Origin: Coniochaeta sp. PMI_546
Lineage: Eukaryota; Ascomycota; Sordariomycetes; Coniochaetales; Coniochaetaceae
Assembly (NCBI GenBank): GCA_021432605.1
Contig: MU271143.1
Coordinates: forward strand, 257,277 to 321,276
Length of the DNA stretch: 64,000 bases
Direction of reading: 5' to 3'
Positions 45,079 through 55,797 of this stretch are shown one piece after another. The notes beneath the pieces are model-generated. The model was given only the letters and a program-made list of their open reading frames with translations. It did not search any database and had not been told where the DNA came from. Made by a program: the position numbers and the translations under genes. Within the stretch, counting starts at the first letter, position 1. Every line of letters begins with the position of its first letter.

Positions 45079-46922
45079 ATGGACGAAAATCTAGATGAGC
45101 AGGCTCTCCGCGAGCTCGAGCAGGAGCTCAACACCAAGATCTACCCCGGCACGGAGATCATGAGAGACGTCGGGACGCACCACTTCGTCAAATCCGGACA
45201 CGGAAACCACAACGTTCTCGTGCCGCAGCCCTCAGACGATCCCCACGACCCGCTCAACTGGTCACCGTTTTGGAAGAACACGGCCATCTTCTGCGCGACG
45301 GCGCTGTCCTTCAGCCTGAACCTCGGCCCGCTCGCTCTGGCGCCCATGTTCGGTGCCTATATCGAGGAATGGAACAGGAGTCTGGCAGACGTGGTGCAGT
45401 TCACTGGTGTGGCCATCCTGTGTCTCGGATTCAGCAACTTCATCTGGGTCCCAATCATGGTGTGTTTCGGTCGCCGGCCCGTCGCCATCTTCGCGACGCT
45501 CATCTGTGTCGCCTCGTCGATATGGAGGGCTCTGGCGACGAGCTATGACTCGTTCATGGGCGCCTGTATTCTCAATGGTTTGGCCGCCGGCCCCTGCGAG
45601 AGTCTCATGCCGCAGGTGATCGCCGACGTGATCTTCCTGCACGACCGCGGAAAGTATCAGACTCTGTACTTTGCCATGTACTTCATATCGCTGATGGTCG
45701 GTCCTATCATCGCCGGAGCCATGGCCGAGCACACCGGCTGGAGGAGTTTCTGGTGGTTCAACACCGGTCTCCTCATATTCACCATGGTCGTCAACGTCTG
45801 CCTCTTTCCAGAGACTCGCTACAAACGCGCATACGAAGCACCAGGACCAGCAAAGGCGGGCCCCGATCCCTCAGCGGCTGGCAATAAACAAGTCCTGGCC
45901 GACGAAGACAACAATTCAGACAGTAAGGTCGAGCGCAACGACCACGCCGAGAACCTAGCCCGCGATACGACAAACACCTCGGCCCTTAAAGCCGCCGAAT
46001 CCGGCTCCCCCTTGTCCCCCCAACTCACCCACCAAGACCCCTACCTCGGCCGTGGCACCCCGTCCAAGTCTCAGTTCCTCCCCTGGCAGAAGCGCGAGGG
46101 CGAAACTGCCTCCAGCATCCTCCGTGAGCTCTGGCTCCCCCTCTACCTACACATCTACCCGATCGTCGAGTTCGCCTCCTTCATAGTCTCCTGGTCCGCC
46201 TCGGCCTTCCTAGTCGTCAACCTCTCCCAGACGCAAGCCTTCGCCGCTCCCCCCTACAACTACTCCTCCCAGACCATCGGCCTCTTCAACCTCGCCGTGC
46301 TGATAGGCGCCGTGATCGGGCTGTTCACGAGCGGGCCGCTGTCGGACTGGGTCGCCAGCCGGCTGACGGCGCGGAACGGTGGTGTCCGAGAGCCGGAGAT
46401 GAGACTCGTCGCCATGGTGCCGTATGTGCTCATCATGATTCTGGGCAGTGTGATCACGGCGGTCGGGTATGACCACCACTGGCCGTGGCAGGCGATTGTC
46501 GTCGTGGGCTATGCGTGCGTGGGCATGCAGGTTGCTGCGCTGCCGAGTATTGCTAGCACCTATGCCATTGACTCTTATAAGCCGATTACAGGTGAGTTTC
46601 ACAGCCTCTAACTTCTCTCTACCTTGTCAAACGCTGATCCAAAGATGCATCAGGGTCCATGTTTGTCACAATCACTGTCAACAAAAACGTGTGGGGCTAC
46701 GGTGTCAGGTATGTCGCTACGAGAATATCTACACAGAGGCAAGACTGACAATGCACCTGCAGCAAATTTCTTACACCTTGGGCTGAGGAGAGCGGCTTTG
46801 TGCCACCTATCTTGATGAACATGGCCATGCTTACGGTGTTTGCGAGCTGTGGTATCATCTTCTGGTTCTTTGGCAAGAAGTTCAGGGGCATCACCGCCAA
46901 CTCGTTCGTACACAAGCTCTGA
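45079..46922 (+). CDS. Major facilitator superfamily transporter, DHA type
   Basis: Three exons, 45079-46591, 46654-46708 and 46763-46922, with introns of 62 and 54 nt (GTGAGT/CAG, GTATGT/CAG); 575 residues. The motif DDPHDPLNWSPFWKN precedes the first helix, as in fungal drug:H+ antiporter-like carriers. Motif A-like CFGRRPVAIFATL lies between helices 2 and 3, and LAAGPCESLMPQVIADVIF and FWWFNTGLL follow. A hydrophilic central loop of about 110 residues (FPETRYKR to FLPWQKRE) separates the two six-helix halves. After the second intron come KFLTPWAEESGFVPPI and the last helix. Plasma-membrane export or uptake of a small molecule is expected, substrate unknown. Close homologues are often labelled synaptic-vesicle-type transporters. 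Start at MDENLDEQ fits the family; the frame is open upstream to 45034. Confidence 0.92.
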
Positions 46923-47713
46923 TACGGCGGACTACGGTTTGCTTTGGTATTATCTCAGACCAAGTCGAACAAATTGACACTTTTCTCTCGGGCAAAAAAC
47001 TCCAAATATGTCTTGGCATTCGAAACCGCCAGATCTGGGCGTAAGGATGTGGCCGTATGAACCAATTTGGCCCCTTAGCTTCATGCAATGCAGCCCAACT
47101 GGTTGGCTGCAGACTCTGTCCCTTTTCTCATTGGGGATGCCCAAAGCAGGCTCTCTGCGACTTTGAACCTGTGAAACCTGTTGTCTCATGCAGGCTACCT
47201 GCCCTCCATCCTATCATTGAGACGTTTCGTTTTTGTTTCTTTCCCTTCGAGCCTCCACTTCAGTCCTTTTTCAGCATTTGCTAGAATCCTGATAGGTGGC
47301 TCTAGCCAAAGTAGCTCTTGGTGCGACCCTTCTGAAAAGAGTTGCGCCCGGCTGTAAAGATCAGTCTCGCGGCTGAGGTGGTGCTTGTCGATGGTCGCCC
47401 ATAGCAGTTTGACGGAGCCTCGCCGCTTTGTCCTGTGGAAAAGTTTCAAGCCTGGGAGTTAGGACGAAGGCATCTCTAGCCATTGATGCACATAAATGCG
47501 ACTATCCTACTTTCCCTTGAACCAGCTAACCCCCCGACACATTCCTGGATCACCACCGGGTTCATAAATCCATCGCTGTCAGACGTCGACTCCACCATTC
47601 TCTCTACATCAAGCTCACCAATTCACTTTTCACGGCTTTCCAAGATCCTTGCTCACCCGGATCCCAAATCTCTGTTCTCGAGAGAGAGAAAAAGACACAC
47701 CGTATCACGCACC
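46923..47713. other. Intergenic, no recognised gene
   Basis: Transporter 3' UTR and upstream region of the next gene. Short frames only. The frame of the next gene stays open back to 47483, probably by chance in the leader. Confidence 0.45.
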
Positions 47714-48523
47714 ATGGCACCCCTCTACCAAGACCCCTCCTACGACTACACACCCTACACCTCCCCAAGCCGCACACGTACGCGGGACCGCAACCTCGAT
47801 CGCGACAACCCAATCTACTCCCCACTAGACTCCGGTCTTGACCGCGTGGGTGACTACGTCGCCCGCCGTCTGGTACCGGTGATGCTGAACCGCTCCGAGA
47901 GGCCGGTGCAGCTGGTCATGAACTTCGGGACCTTGCACCTGGGCGACGACGGATATGCTCGTCGGGCGGGTGCCGGGGGCGGTAGTAATGCTGTTGTCTA
48001 CAATGCGCCTGGATGTGTTATGACTATGGGGACTGGGGGTGGGGATAGGGGGATGACTGGTGTAATTAGCGGTCTTGGTGGTCGGCGGCCGAGTCTCCTG
48101 GGTGGGATAGAGGGGGACGGCGGGTATGGATATCGATATGGGGTTACTGAGAAAAAACGAGTTGCAATCTGCGATGGGTGCTACAAACGGCAACTGGTCG
48201 GGCTGAGTGGGTACTGTTCCGACTGTGAGTTGGGCATAGGGACGACGGAGAGGATTGGGTTGGATGGGGTGCGGCATGGGTATGGGAGGATGCCGGAGAG
48301 GAGGTCGGAGTGGGTGAAGGGGGATGAGAGGGAGGAGAGAGAGCGGGAGAGACTGAGGGAGATGGACGAGAGACTAAGAGATCTGCAAAGGGCGAGGAAG
48401 ATGCGGAGGGAGCGCGAGATGAGGTCGTCTGGTCTCGGCGGATACTTCAGTGACTACGAGAGGGACGAGTTGCAGTATGCGACTGACAGGGAGGGGTTCC
48501 GATACTCTGGAGAGCGCTGGTGA
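47714..48523 (+). CDS. Hypothetical fungal protein with one zinc-ribbon-like motif
   Basis: 269 residues from ATG 47714, the first good ATG (CACCATGGCA); an in-frame ATG at 47483 would add a biased leader. The N-terminus is Tyr/Arg/Asp-rich (RTRTRDRNLDRDN). A central Gly-rich part (GAGGGSNAV, GTGGGDRG) precedes four cysteines in the spacing C-x2-C-x12-C-x2-C (CDGCYKRQLVGLSGYCSDC, about 154-172), which could bind one zinc ion. The C-terminal 80 residues are a highly charged Glu/Arg helix (EEREREERLREMDE-type), likely a coiled coil, ending in Tyr/Asp-rich sequence. No family recognised. The strong G bias of the strand from 47.9 to 48.5 kb explains the Gly and Arg content. Confidence 0.65.
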   Translation: MAPLYQDPSYDYTPYTSPSRTRTRDRNLDRDNPIYSPLDSGLDRVGDYVARRLVPVMLNRSERPVQLVMNFGTLHLGDDGYARRAGAGGGSNAVVYNAPGCVMTMGTGGGDRGMTGVISGLGGRRPSLLGGIEGDGGYGYRYGVTEKKRVAICDGCYKRQLVGLSGYCSDCELGIGTTERIGLDGVRHGYGRMPERRSEWVKGDEREERERERLREMDERLRDLQRARKMRREREMRSSGLGGYFSDYERDELQYATDREGFRYSGERW

Positions 48524-49218
48524 GATGTCTGTTGCGCTGATGCAGGAGCGTTTCCTCTCTTGTTCAGATGAGAACTTGCGTAGGATTCAGGTATTCGGAA
48601 GGAGAATGTCAATTTGCTGGTCCACATATCTATTATGTTGCTGGATAGTAACACACAAGAGGCGCGCGGATGTGTAAGTCAGCGGATTGCTGTAATACAG
48701 GAGAGGTAACTGAACTTTAGCTGCTAGTATGCTTAACGCCTGGCTCTTTCTGTACATCCGTCTAAGGTGACCCCCGAAACTTGAATATCGCCGGTCCATG
48801 GACCAAAGTCGAAAGATCATGTGGAAATTCCGCAGTACATCCTACACTCCGTCCGGGGACGTGGGATCGGCTATATCAAGGTGACAAGCCGGGGAACGCG
48901 GAGCCGGCCAATGTCCATCAATTGTCCCAAAGCCAATATTGCTGAAGCCAGGATAAATCGGATCTTGGGTAGGAGTTTCCTGGTTCGATCCGGGTTCCGG
49001 GACAAAACAGGTAAACCCAAACAAATGTTGACCTGTCCCAATACAGGTTCGCCTGGCTTTGCACCGAGCAGTTGTATCCGGGACATGGCAACGGAATAAC
49101 TGACCGTCAGAACAGTGTAGAGTGCAACCCATAAAGAGTCACTGGAACTCAACTGCGTCCGACCATCACTGGAATCAACGTCCGAAATGTCAACGTAGAC
49201 TCAGCACTTGAAATATAC
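48524..49218. other. Intergenic, no recognised gene
   Basis: Nothing recognised. A B-box-like GGTTCGATCC at about 48982 lacks a matching tRNA body (see rejected items). Confidence 0.45.
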
Positions 49219-51009
49219 ATGACTATGCGCTTCTTACCGATTCTGTGCGCTATCGCGGGGGCTCTTGGCGCATCCAGCTGGATTGCGCCGGGAGCTGTGT
49301 GGTATGACACTGATGGCCAAAAGATTGACGCCCATGGCGGCGGCATAGTCCAGAGAGGAGACACCTTCTATTGGGTCGGCCAGAGCGCCAGCAGCAGTAA
49401 GTACTACATAAGTACTCAACCGCGTGTATGATGAAGCCAAGGCGTCTAAACGGCGGCAGATGAGACTCCCATGATGTACTCGTCGACCGACCTCCTCAAC
49501 TGGAAGAACCTCGGCAAGCAAGCGTCTTCAGTCACCGGACTCTGGAGACCGAAGATCGCAAAGCCCAATGGGTCGTTCTGGGTAAGAGGATGGACGAAAC
49601 TTGACAGGAGATGTGGCCCTGACACGAGCAACTCTCCAGTTATACGGACAACAAGACCGATATGTGCTTTCTCTGAAGTCGACCCAGATGGTCGGAAGCT
49701 ATAGCACCGTCAACAAGGTTCATCTGCCTCCGAGTGACTACTCGTACTCTGACACCGGCATGTTTTACGACGAAGCGTCGTGTGAGTCAGTCCGGATTCC
49801 CACACCATTTTCTGTGCAACTAACAGCTCTAGCCACTTGGTATCTGCTCACAAGCGCGGACCACAACACCGTACAGATCAACAAGATCAACTCCGATGGA
49901 ACCGTGGGCGCCCGTGCCTCAACCCTCAGTATGTACCGCAATCCTCAGCACCTCCGTTCGAGACCACCGTCCTAACATCGGTAGCTGGCGTTGCATACGA
50001 GGCCCCAGGCCTATTCTTCGCCGGTGGTGTATATTTTCTCATCGTGTCCGGAAAGACGGGATGGAGGGCAAATCCGAACAAGGTCTTCACGGCCACCTCT
50101 CTGTCAGGGCCGTGGACCGGGGGCTCAAACATTGCGCCAGAGTCGGAGAAGACGTACAACTCGCAAAACACCTTTGAGCTCACCATCAAGGGCTCCCAGC
50201 AGACGACGTACATCTACATGGGGGATGCGTGGGACTCAAAGGGCTCCACGGGGTCGAATTATGTCTGGTTGCCGATGGCTGTCAGCCCGAGGTAAGTCGT
50301 GACTCGATGTTTGTGCCAGACAACTCGAGATGGAGCAACTGACATGTGGACGGCAGTGCAAAGACGGTGACCCTGCAGTATCATGCCATGTGGAAGGTGG
50401 ACGTCAATACCGGCGTGGTCTCGTACCCAACAACGAAGAAGCGCTATGAGACAAGAGGCGCGCAGGTCCCGCGCGGAGCCGGCAGCCATACCGAGAGCTT
50501 TCCCCGCAAAAGTAAGTTCAGCTCATCGTTAGATCTGAACCTTACCGTGGCATGTACTGCCGGGCGTTCTAACCCGATATCAGTCAGAGCCGGGGAAGAG
50601 ATCGGATTTCACAACGTAACCGGCACCGGAGCTCGTCAATGGCTGTCGTTGCACTACACCGTCAGCAACCCCGAAGGTACACTGCAGCTTCCCCAGCTTC
50701 TGCTTCGAGATCTGTTTCTGACACTGATGGTTTGTGATTGCAGCCGGCCAAGCCCATTTGCGCATCAATGACGATGTGCAGCCGATGAATATCTCTGATC
50801 TGAACTCCCGCGCAGGCTACCACGGCGTGATCCCGGTTCAGCTCGTCCTCAAGCCAGGCGATGCAAACATTCTCCACTTCGGCGCTTCAGGAGCATCCGG
50901 TATGTACATGCGTCTCAAAGTCATCAATTCTTCCTCAGATCAACTGATGACATCCCTTCGTGCAGAATTCGAAGTTTCTGTTGATGGGTTGGAGCTGTAC
51001 GAGGATTGA
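49219..51009 (+). CDS. GH43 exo-beta-1,3-galactanase with C-terminal CBM35-like module
   Basis: Nine exons by splice reading: 49219-49396, 49460-49581, 49640-49781, 49833-49928, 49985-50291, 50357-50511, 50584-50676, 50744-50899, 50966-51009. The eight introns are 51-72 nt and the joined frame is exactly 431 codons (430 residues). A signal peptide (MTMRFLPILCAIAGALG) is followed by a five-bladed GH43 domain: IDAHGGGIVQRGDTFYWVG, LWRPKIAKPNGSFW, DTGMFYDEA, and YEAPGLFF with the likely acid Glu, then SGKTGWRANPN. The HGGG block in place of the usual Asp-Pro matches subfamily 24 (fungal exo-beta-1,3-galactanases), which lack the standard Asp base. From about residue 310 a beta-sandwich with FHNVTGTG, SNPEAGQAHLRIND and LHFGASGASEFEVSVDGLEL resembles CBM35. 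Expected to act outside the cell on the galactan backbone of arabinogalactan proteins. Confidence 0.9.
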
Positions 51010-51093
51010 CAGAGTGGGTGTTGGGCATTTCGGTCCCGGATACGGACAATGATTTCGTCATGTTATGCTTTAAGGCTTAGGCCGCCAATCAAC

Positions 51094-51174
51094 GCCCGCT
51101 TGGCTAAGTGGTATAGCGTGTCACTCGTAAACAGCGGCATGACAAGGTCATCGGTTCAATTCCGATAGTGGGCA
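51094..51174 (+). tRNA. tRNA-Thr (anticodon CGU) with 9-nt intron
   Basis: A full cloverleaf can be drawn. The acceptor stem is GCCCGCT/AGTGGGC with one G-U pair and discriminator A51174. The D arm is GCTA/TAGC with loop AGTGGTA, the anticodon stem TGTCA/TGACA and the T arm ATCGG/CCGAT around TTCAATT. The anticodon loop is split by a 9-base insert (51130-51138) one base after the anticodon CGT (51126-51128), the canonical intron site. The A box TGGCTAAGTGG (51101-51111) and B box GGTTCAATTCC (51153-51163) are present. It reads ACG threonine codons. It sits 85 bp after the GH43 stop. Confidence 0.93.
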
Positions 51175-51208
51175 GATGCTTACGCTTTTGCATTTTGCAA
51201 CGATGTTC

Positions 51209-51216
51209 TTTTTTTT
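51209..51216 (+). terminator. RNA polymerase III T8 terminator
   Basis: Eight T on the coding strand 35 bp after the tRNA. Two T4 runs (51185-51188, 51192-51195) lie nearer and may stop part of the transcripts. Confidence 0.7.
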
Positions 51217-51708
51217 CCTCTGGCAATCATTGAGCAATCACCAGAGAATCCCTCCAAGCAGGGACATGAAAGAGGTGATCGTAGTTGATGTTGGTAACCC
51301 TCTAATTGCGTGACGAGCCCATATTTCCCATCAACCCCCTGGATAGGCCGCGTCTTTTCCGTGTGCGTTGCGAATATTTGGGAGGACTGTTTAATGTAAA
51401 GTTGGTGTCCAAAAAGTACCAGTGCTTGCCACGAGGATATCTATGTCATCGAGGGACAAATTGCAGCTGTCATAGCACACTGCGGATATGGAGGAGATGG
51501 CACGCGACGCGCACACTGGTCGGAGATTGCGGCTGAGTCGAGGTAGAAGCATCGTGCAACGCTGACATAACGCGAGACTGCTCGACGCTCACGGGTATGC
51601 AGGATAGAGAGGATACTGAATGGCCCCGAATGTGGCCGGGCCTGGAACATTTTATGTCGCTACCTCACCCCTACCTACGCCCGGCCTCCACACCATTTGC
51701 GCACATAC
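51217..51708. other. Intergenic, no recognised gene
   Basis: Between the tRNA and the 3' end of the minus-strand permease. Nothing seen. Confidence 0.45.
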
Positions 51709-53489
51709 TCACTGCTTCACCTTGTCAAAAGTAGCCACGACAGTTCCATCATCCAGCCGCTCCTTGCGCTCCACAAGCTCATACTTGCCAATCTTGGGCA
51801 AGACTTTCCTCCAAAGAAACCAGTACACCACTCCGCTAACCAAAACAACGATACCAATGATCGGATACAGCCAATATGGCAGACTCGTATCTCCTTTACC
51901 ATTGGGCGGGTACAAGAACGGCGCCACGATGAGGAACAGCTGGCCGGCAAGGAAGAAACCCGCGACCGGCCACCATACCTTGAACGGGCGCGGTGCCTCA
52001 GGGAACTGCCAGCGGAGGATAAACAGCCCAATGACGACCAGGGCCGAGAGCACGCTCGAGGGATAACCCTCGACGTCAACGATGAAGTTGAACGCGTCGC
52101 CAAACGGAATAGCCACAATGACGATGAAACTCGGGATGAAATGCAACAGCAGACCCGCGCTCGGCGCACCAGCAGGCCAGGTCCCGGCCCAGAAGCGCCC
52201 GAAAGGGATCACGCCCTCCTTGGCGAGCTCCTGGTTGACTCGCGACTGAGCGAAAGTGATGGTCAGGACGTTTCCCAGGGCCGACAGCGCGACGAAGACG
52301 GACAGGACGCGCCGGGCCGTGTTGCCGAAGACTTTGCCGACGAAGTACGACGCCACCGTCACGCCCGATCCTGCGATCTCTTTTGGTGTGGCGGCGGAGA
52401 AGTAGGCGACGTTGGCCAGGAGGTAGAGGACGCTGCATATACCGAGGCCGAGGGGTCCGGCGATCTTCAGTGTGCGGACTGGCCGCTTTACTTCGTTGAG
52501 GACTTGATTCTTGTCAGCTCAAGCCGGGAGAATGACAGAGCAACTTGAAAATGGGAATGTTGGGAGTCAGTCTTACCGTACGCTGCATTCGACCACCCGG
52601 CATAGGAGTTCAAGACTTTGAAGAGTGCCGAAGCATACAGATTCCCCGACGTCGCGCTGCCAGCAAAGGAATTTCTGAAGCTCGCATGAGGGTCAGGGAC
52701 GGACTTGACGCCTCCGCCGAGGACCACCCAGCCTGTGATGACGATGTATAGCAGGATGATGACCTTGATGGATCCGATCACATTCATGAGCCACACGCCG
52801 GCCTTCGGCATAAAGGTGTGTACGCACGTCACAAACACAATGACAGCGATGGCGATGCCGCGCTCTTCCCACTCGCCGGGGTTGCGACCGCTGGCCACAA
52901 CAATATTGGAGGCGAACACTATGCAGCCGGAAGCCGTGAAGCCAAGCAAGATGGCCTGCACGGCGAATACGATGGTCGCAAGGAAGCGCGGGCGCCGGTA
53001 CACGGCCTCGAGGTAGACCTTTTCGCCTCCGCTGCGAGGGTACATACAGCCGAACTCGAGCCAGACCATGAGGCCGCAGTACGACAGGACGAGACCGAGC
53101 ACCCAGAGCATCAAGGCCGCGCCGACACTGCCGACTCCGGCGGTGATGGAAGATGGTGTCGAGAAAATGCCCGTTCCTATGATGCGACCGACTCTGTCAC
53201 ACTGTTAGTTGTCTGGCGACGTCTGACAGATATGGGGAAAGCCAACACACATCAAGAAGGTTGTCGAAAAGAGTCCAAGATGCCGTCCGAGACCGCCATT
53301 TGCCGACTCCTCGAGGGTCAGTTCCCCTGGCTGGATTGGCTGATGGATAACTGTCGCATCGATATCCGAGTCTTTCTCCGCTGTCGGGGTCCTAGCAGGA
53401 TCGGAAGAAGATGGAGATGACAGTGCTTCGCCCGACCGTGCAGCTCCTCGCCGGAGGGTAAGCTGTTCTTTTATGTCAAGCCAGCCCAT
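51709..53489 (-). CDS. Amino-acid permease, methionine permease (MUP1)-like
   Basis: Three exons, 53489-53251, 53193-52577 and 52502-51709, with introns of 57 and 74 nt (GTGTGT/CAG, GTAAGA/AAG); 549 residues. A cytosolic N-terminus (Ser/Thr/Asp-rich, with LTLEESANGGLGRHLGLFS) precedes helix 1, where splicing creates FLIVGRIIGTGIFSTPSS, the unwound substrate-binding helix of APC carriers. Eleven further hydrophobic segments follow, including GWSNAAYVLNEVKRPVRTLKIAGPL across intron 2, the canonical APC motif between helices 6 and 7. The family is the LAT-like fungal branch of high-affinity methionine permeases. Substrate is inferred from resemblance only; other neutral amino acids are possible. 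The C-terminal tail is short. Two Met codons (53498, 53489) precede the first exon body; the shorter is chosen arbitrarily. Confidence 0.9.
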
Positions 53490-54592
53490 CCTGTCCAAAT
53501 TTTCCCAAGATGTTGTTTAGATGGATGCACCTCAGAGCGGAAATACGTATGTGGACAGTCAGCTCTGGGGAGTCGCTCCTGCTCGTGCGGCGACACAAAC
53601 TTTCTGTTTCATTTTGGAAAAGAGAGAACATCAAGATGAACCCGGGACGGGGCAGTTTGGTTATAATTACCTTTGATCGTGATACCTGAGTTGGGGTAGA
53701 TACTGCAGTTCGGTGAGACCGCATTGCGTGATCACAGATCGTCTTGGCGTCACAGTTTCAGATCCATTCAGATCACCGCCCTCGGTCGTCCCATGTCCAG
53801 TGATGTCACCCTGGGGGACACTCGAAGCTGAAATAGGCATGTCACAAGTCCCAGGAAATGCTAGTAGCCGCAGGTCGGTAATTTTCTCGCAGTTCAGGTA
53901 GTCTTTTGATTTTCTCTTCTTATGATGTGCTGTGCCATCTCTGCCACTCTTTGTGCTGATCGCTGCGCCACACGACATGGCCGACTCTGACTTCGTTCTT
54001 ATCGATAATTTATGATGAGCCTTTATCCAGGGCTTTCCTCTGGTCTGGCAGATCAAGATGACCACACGCGAAACACTTGTATCCAGGAGTACTCAAGCTT
54101 TTTCCCTCTTGTTTCGAATATACATGATCGACTACTATCTGTCTTGGCTGGTGTTGTTCAGGGTCTAAAGCCTTGGCCCCCACGCCAAGTCGGGACCGTC
54201 CGTAGCCTGAAAGCTTGTCTGTCCACAGCGATCCACTGGAGAGAGCAGCAAAACAGACAGCAAACCGCTGGGCCACACAATGTCCTCGTCTGCTGTGATT
54301 TGTTCCTATGGCTTGAAGCAAATGTCTAATCCGTGATTCTTGAGGAAAGTGCAAATCACAAAAGATATTGAGTGATGTACTAAGCTTCCAGTGCGATTGC
54401 GACGGTATGCCAATCTAAATTATGGGGCACGCAAATAGCCAGAACGTTGCCGATTAGCCTCGAGTCCTCGACCTATTCGTCCCTATTGACGCTCCATGAT
54501 GACCTAGGAGATGGAGTCCAAGTGAAGTTTTCAAATATATGCCAGGAGGCCGCGGGATCGTTGGTCTTGCAAGACATTGACATGTACTCACA
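53490..54592. other. Divergent upstream region permease / secreted protein gene
   Basis: No gene recognised. Contains the promoters of the minus-strand permease and the plus-strand small secreted protein gene. Confidence 0.45.
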
Positions 54593-55372
54593 ATGCGCCT
54601 TCGCTCTCCCATTGCTATTCTATCACTCCATGGCCTCCGATGTTTCGAGTCCGCCGTTGTCGCTTTAGGATGTGCGCCATCAGGCGCAGGTATCCGTTCC
54701 GAGGACAGCAAACTCGTGCGAGCTTCAGTGCTCGCGCCTGCCAAGATGACGGCAAAGGCTCTCGCACGCCCGCCAGGAGCAGAGCAAGTTGGATGTGCAC
54801 AGAAGTCCAGATCTCCCAGCTGGGACATCCGTGGCCTCTACTACGACCGAGTAGACTTTGGTCCACCGTGCATCTCGCCATCCGGCACCTGTGGTGGCCC
54901 GTTTGGTCCTCCACAGACGCTCTACTACGGAGAGCTCGCGTTCGATGTCATCAACACGGCGACCGACGAAAGCCATCACTGCGATGTGCGTTACCTTGGA
55001 TTGAGTGACCTGGACACTGGCCACGAAGAGTGGCTACCATGCGTTGATAGCATCATCTTCATCAACGTACGGGAGCCTCCTGGGCTGGACCATATAACCA
55101 GTACTTTCTTTCGCTTCAACCATACGTCAAACATGTTGGAGTTAAATCAGACCTGGTATTGTAGCGATACGGACGATCACAATGAATACAGCTTCACCGC
55201 GTACGGTGCGGTCAGCTCAGCTTTGGACGCGTCCGCCGCGTATATCGGCAACCGGGCTCTTGGCCAGATACGCGTAAATGGCAGCTCGCCTAACATCACC
55301 GTATCTGCAACGATAGAAAGTGAACAACGACTCCCTCACAATACACACCAGCAAGCCTTTAGGCATAGCTAA
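54593..55372 (+). CDS. Small cysteine-containing, probably secreted protein
   Basis: An uninterrupted frame of 259 residues. The N-terminus (MRLRSPIAILSLHG...) is basic then weakly hydrophobic and could be a signal peptide, but it is not a convincing one; an undetected 5' exon or intron near GTATCC (54690) is possible. From about residue 78 the protein has a compact look: GLYYDRVDFGPPC, GTCGGPFGPPQ, several aromatic beta-strand-like segments, Cys in HHC, LPC and WYC, and three N-glycosylation sequons (FNHTS, LNQTW, PNITV). That cysteine and strand pattern is common in small secreted fungal proteins, some of which act as effectors, but I recognise no family and claim no activity. The gene is convergent with the PTH11-like receptor gene. 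Confidence 0.6.
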   Translation: MRLRSPIAILSLHGLRCFESAVVALGCAPSGAGIRSEDSKLVRASVLAPAKMTAKALARPPGAEQVGCAQKSRSPSWDIRGLYYDRVDFGPPCISPSGTCGGPFGPPQTLYYGELAFDVINTATDESHHCDVRYLGLSDLDTGHEEWLPCVDSIIFINVREPPGLDHITSTFFRFNHTSNMLELNQTWYCSDTDDHNEYSFTAYGAVSSALDASAAYIGNRALGQIRVNGSSPNITVSATIESEQRLPHNTHQQAFRHS

Positions 55373-55797
55373 GGTCGATCACGTGAGGTAGAAGCAAGAA
55401 TCACACAAGCACAACAATCGAGCAGTCGAGCAGTCGAGCAGTCGAGCAATCGGTAGTCAATTAAGCTGTCTATTGGATTCTTTAAGATCAATGTCCTCTT
55501 TACTTCGCTAAGTTCGCTTAGTTATGTTCTACTTAGTCGTATCTAGCAAGAGAAAGCGATTAGGGACAACCTCCCCATAAGAAGAAAGAAGTCACCACGT
55601 AGCACTGTCTTCTTACGTTCTCAACCTACACTATATTGAAGGCTGTGGTGCTAATGGCAGATACCCTAGGCGATAACCATGCAAGCCTCGTTATCTGATG
55701 ATCACTTCGAAGGCCTTCTCCAGATCTATAACAGCTTGAGGACGGGGGTATGTGGTCCTGAAACAGGTGGTTAGGTCGCGCCCATTACGTGGATAGT
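55373..55797. other. Convergent 3' spacer
   Basis: Holds an 8-bp microsatellite (listed) and a TCACGTGA palindrome at 55379-55386. A candidate final exon of the PTH11-like gene may reach into this region (to about 55725). Confidence 0.45.
55418..55449. repeat. 8-bp microsatellite, 4 units TCGAGCAG
   Basis: Three perfect TCGAGCAG units and a fourth with a final A, then TCGG. Non-coding. Confidence 0.9.

Noticed and set aside
48950-49010. tRNA or SINE suggested by GGTTCGATCC
   Set aside because: The T-loop would be one base short and no acceptor, D or anticodon arms can be drawn around it.
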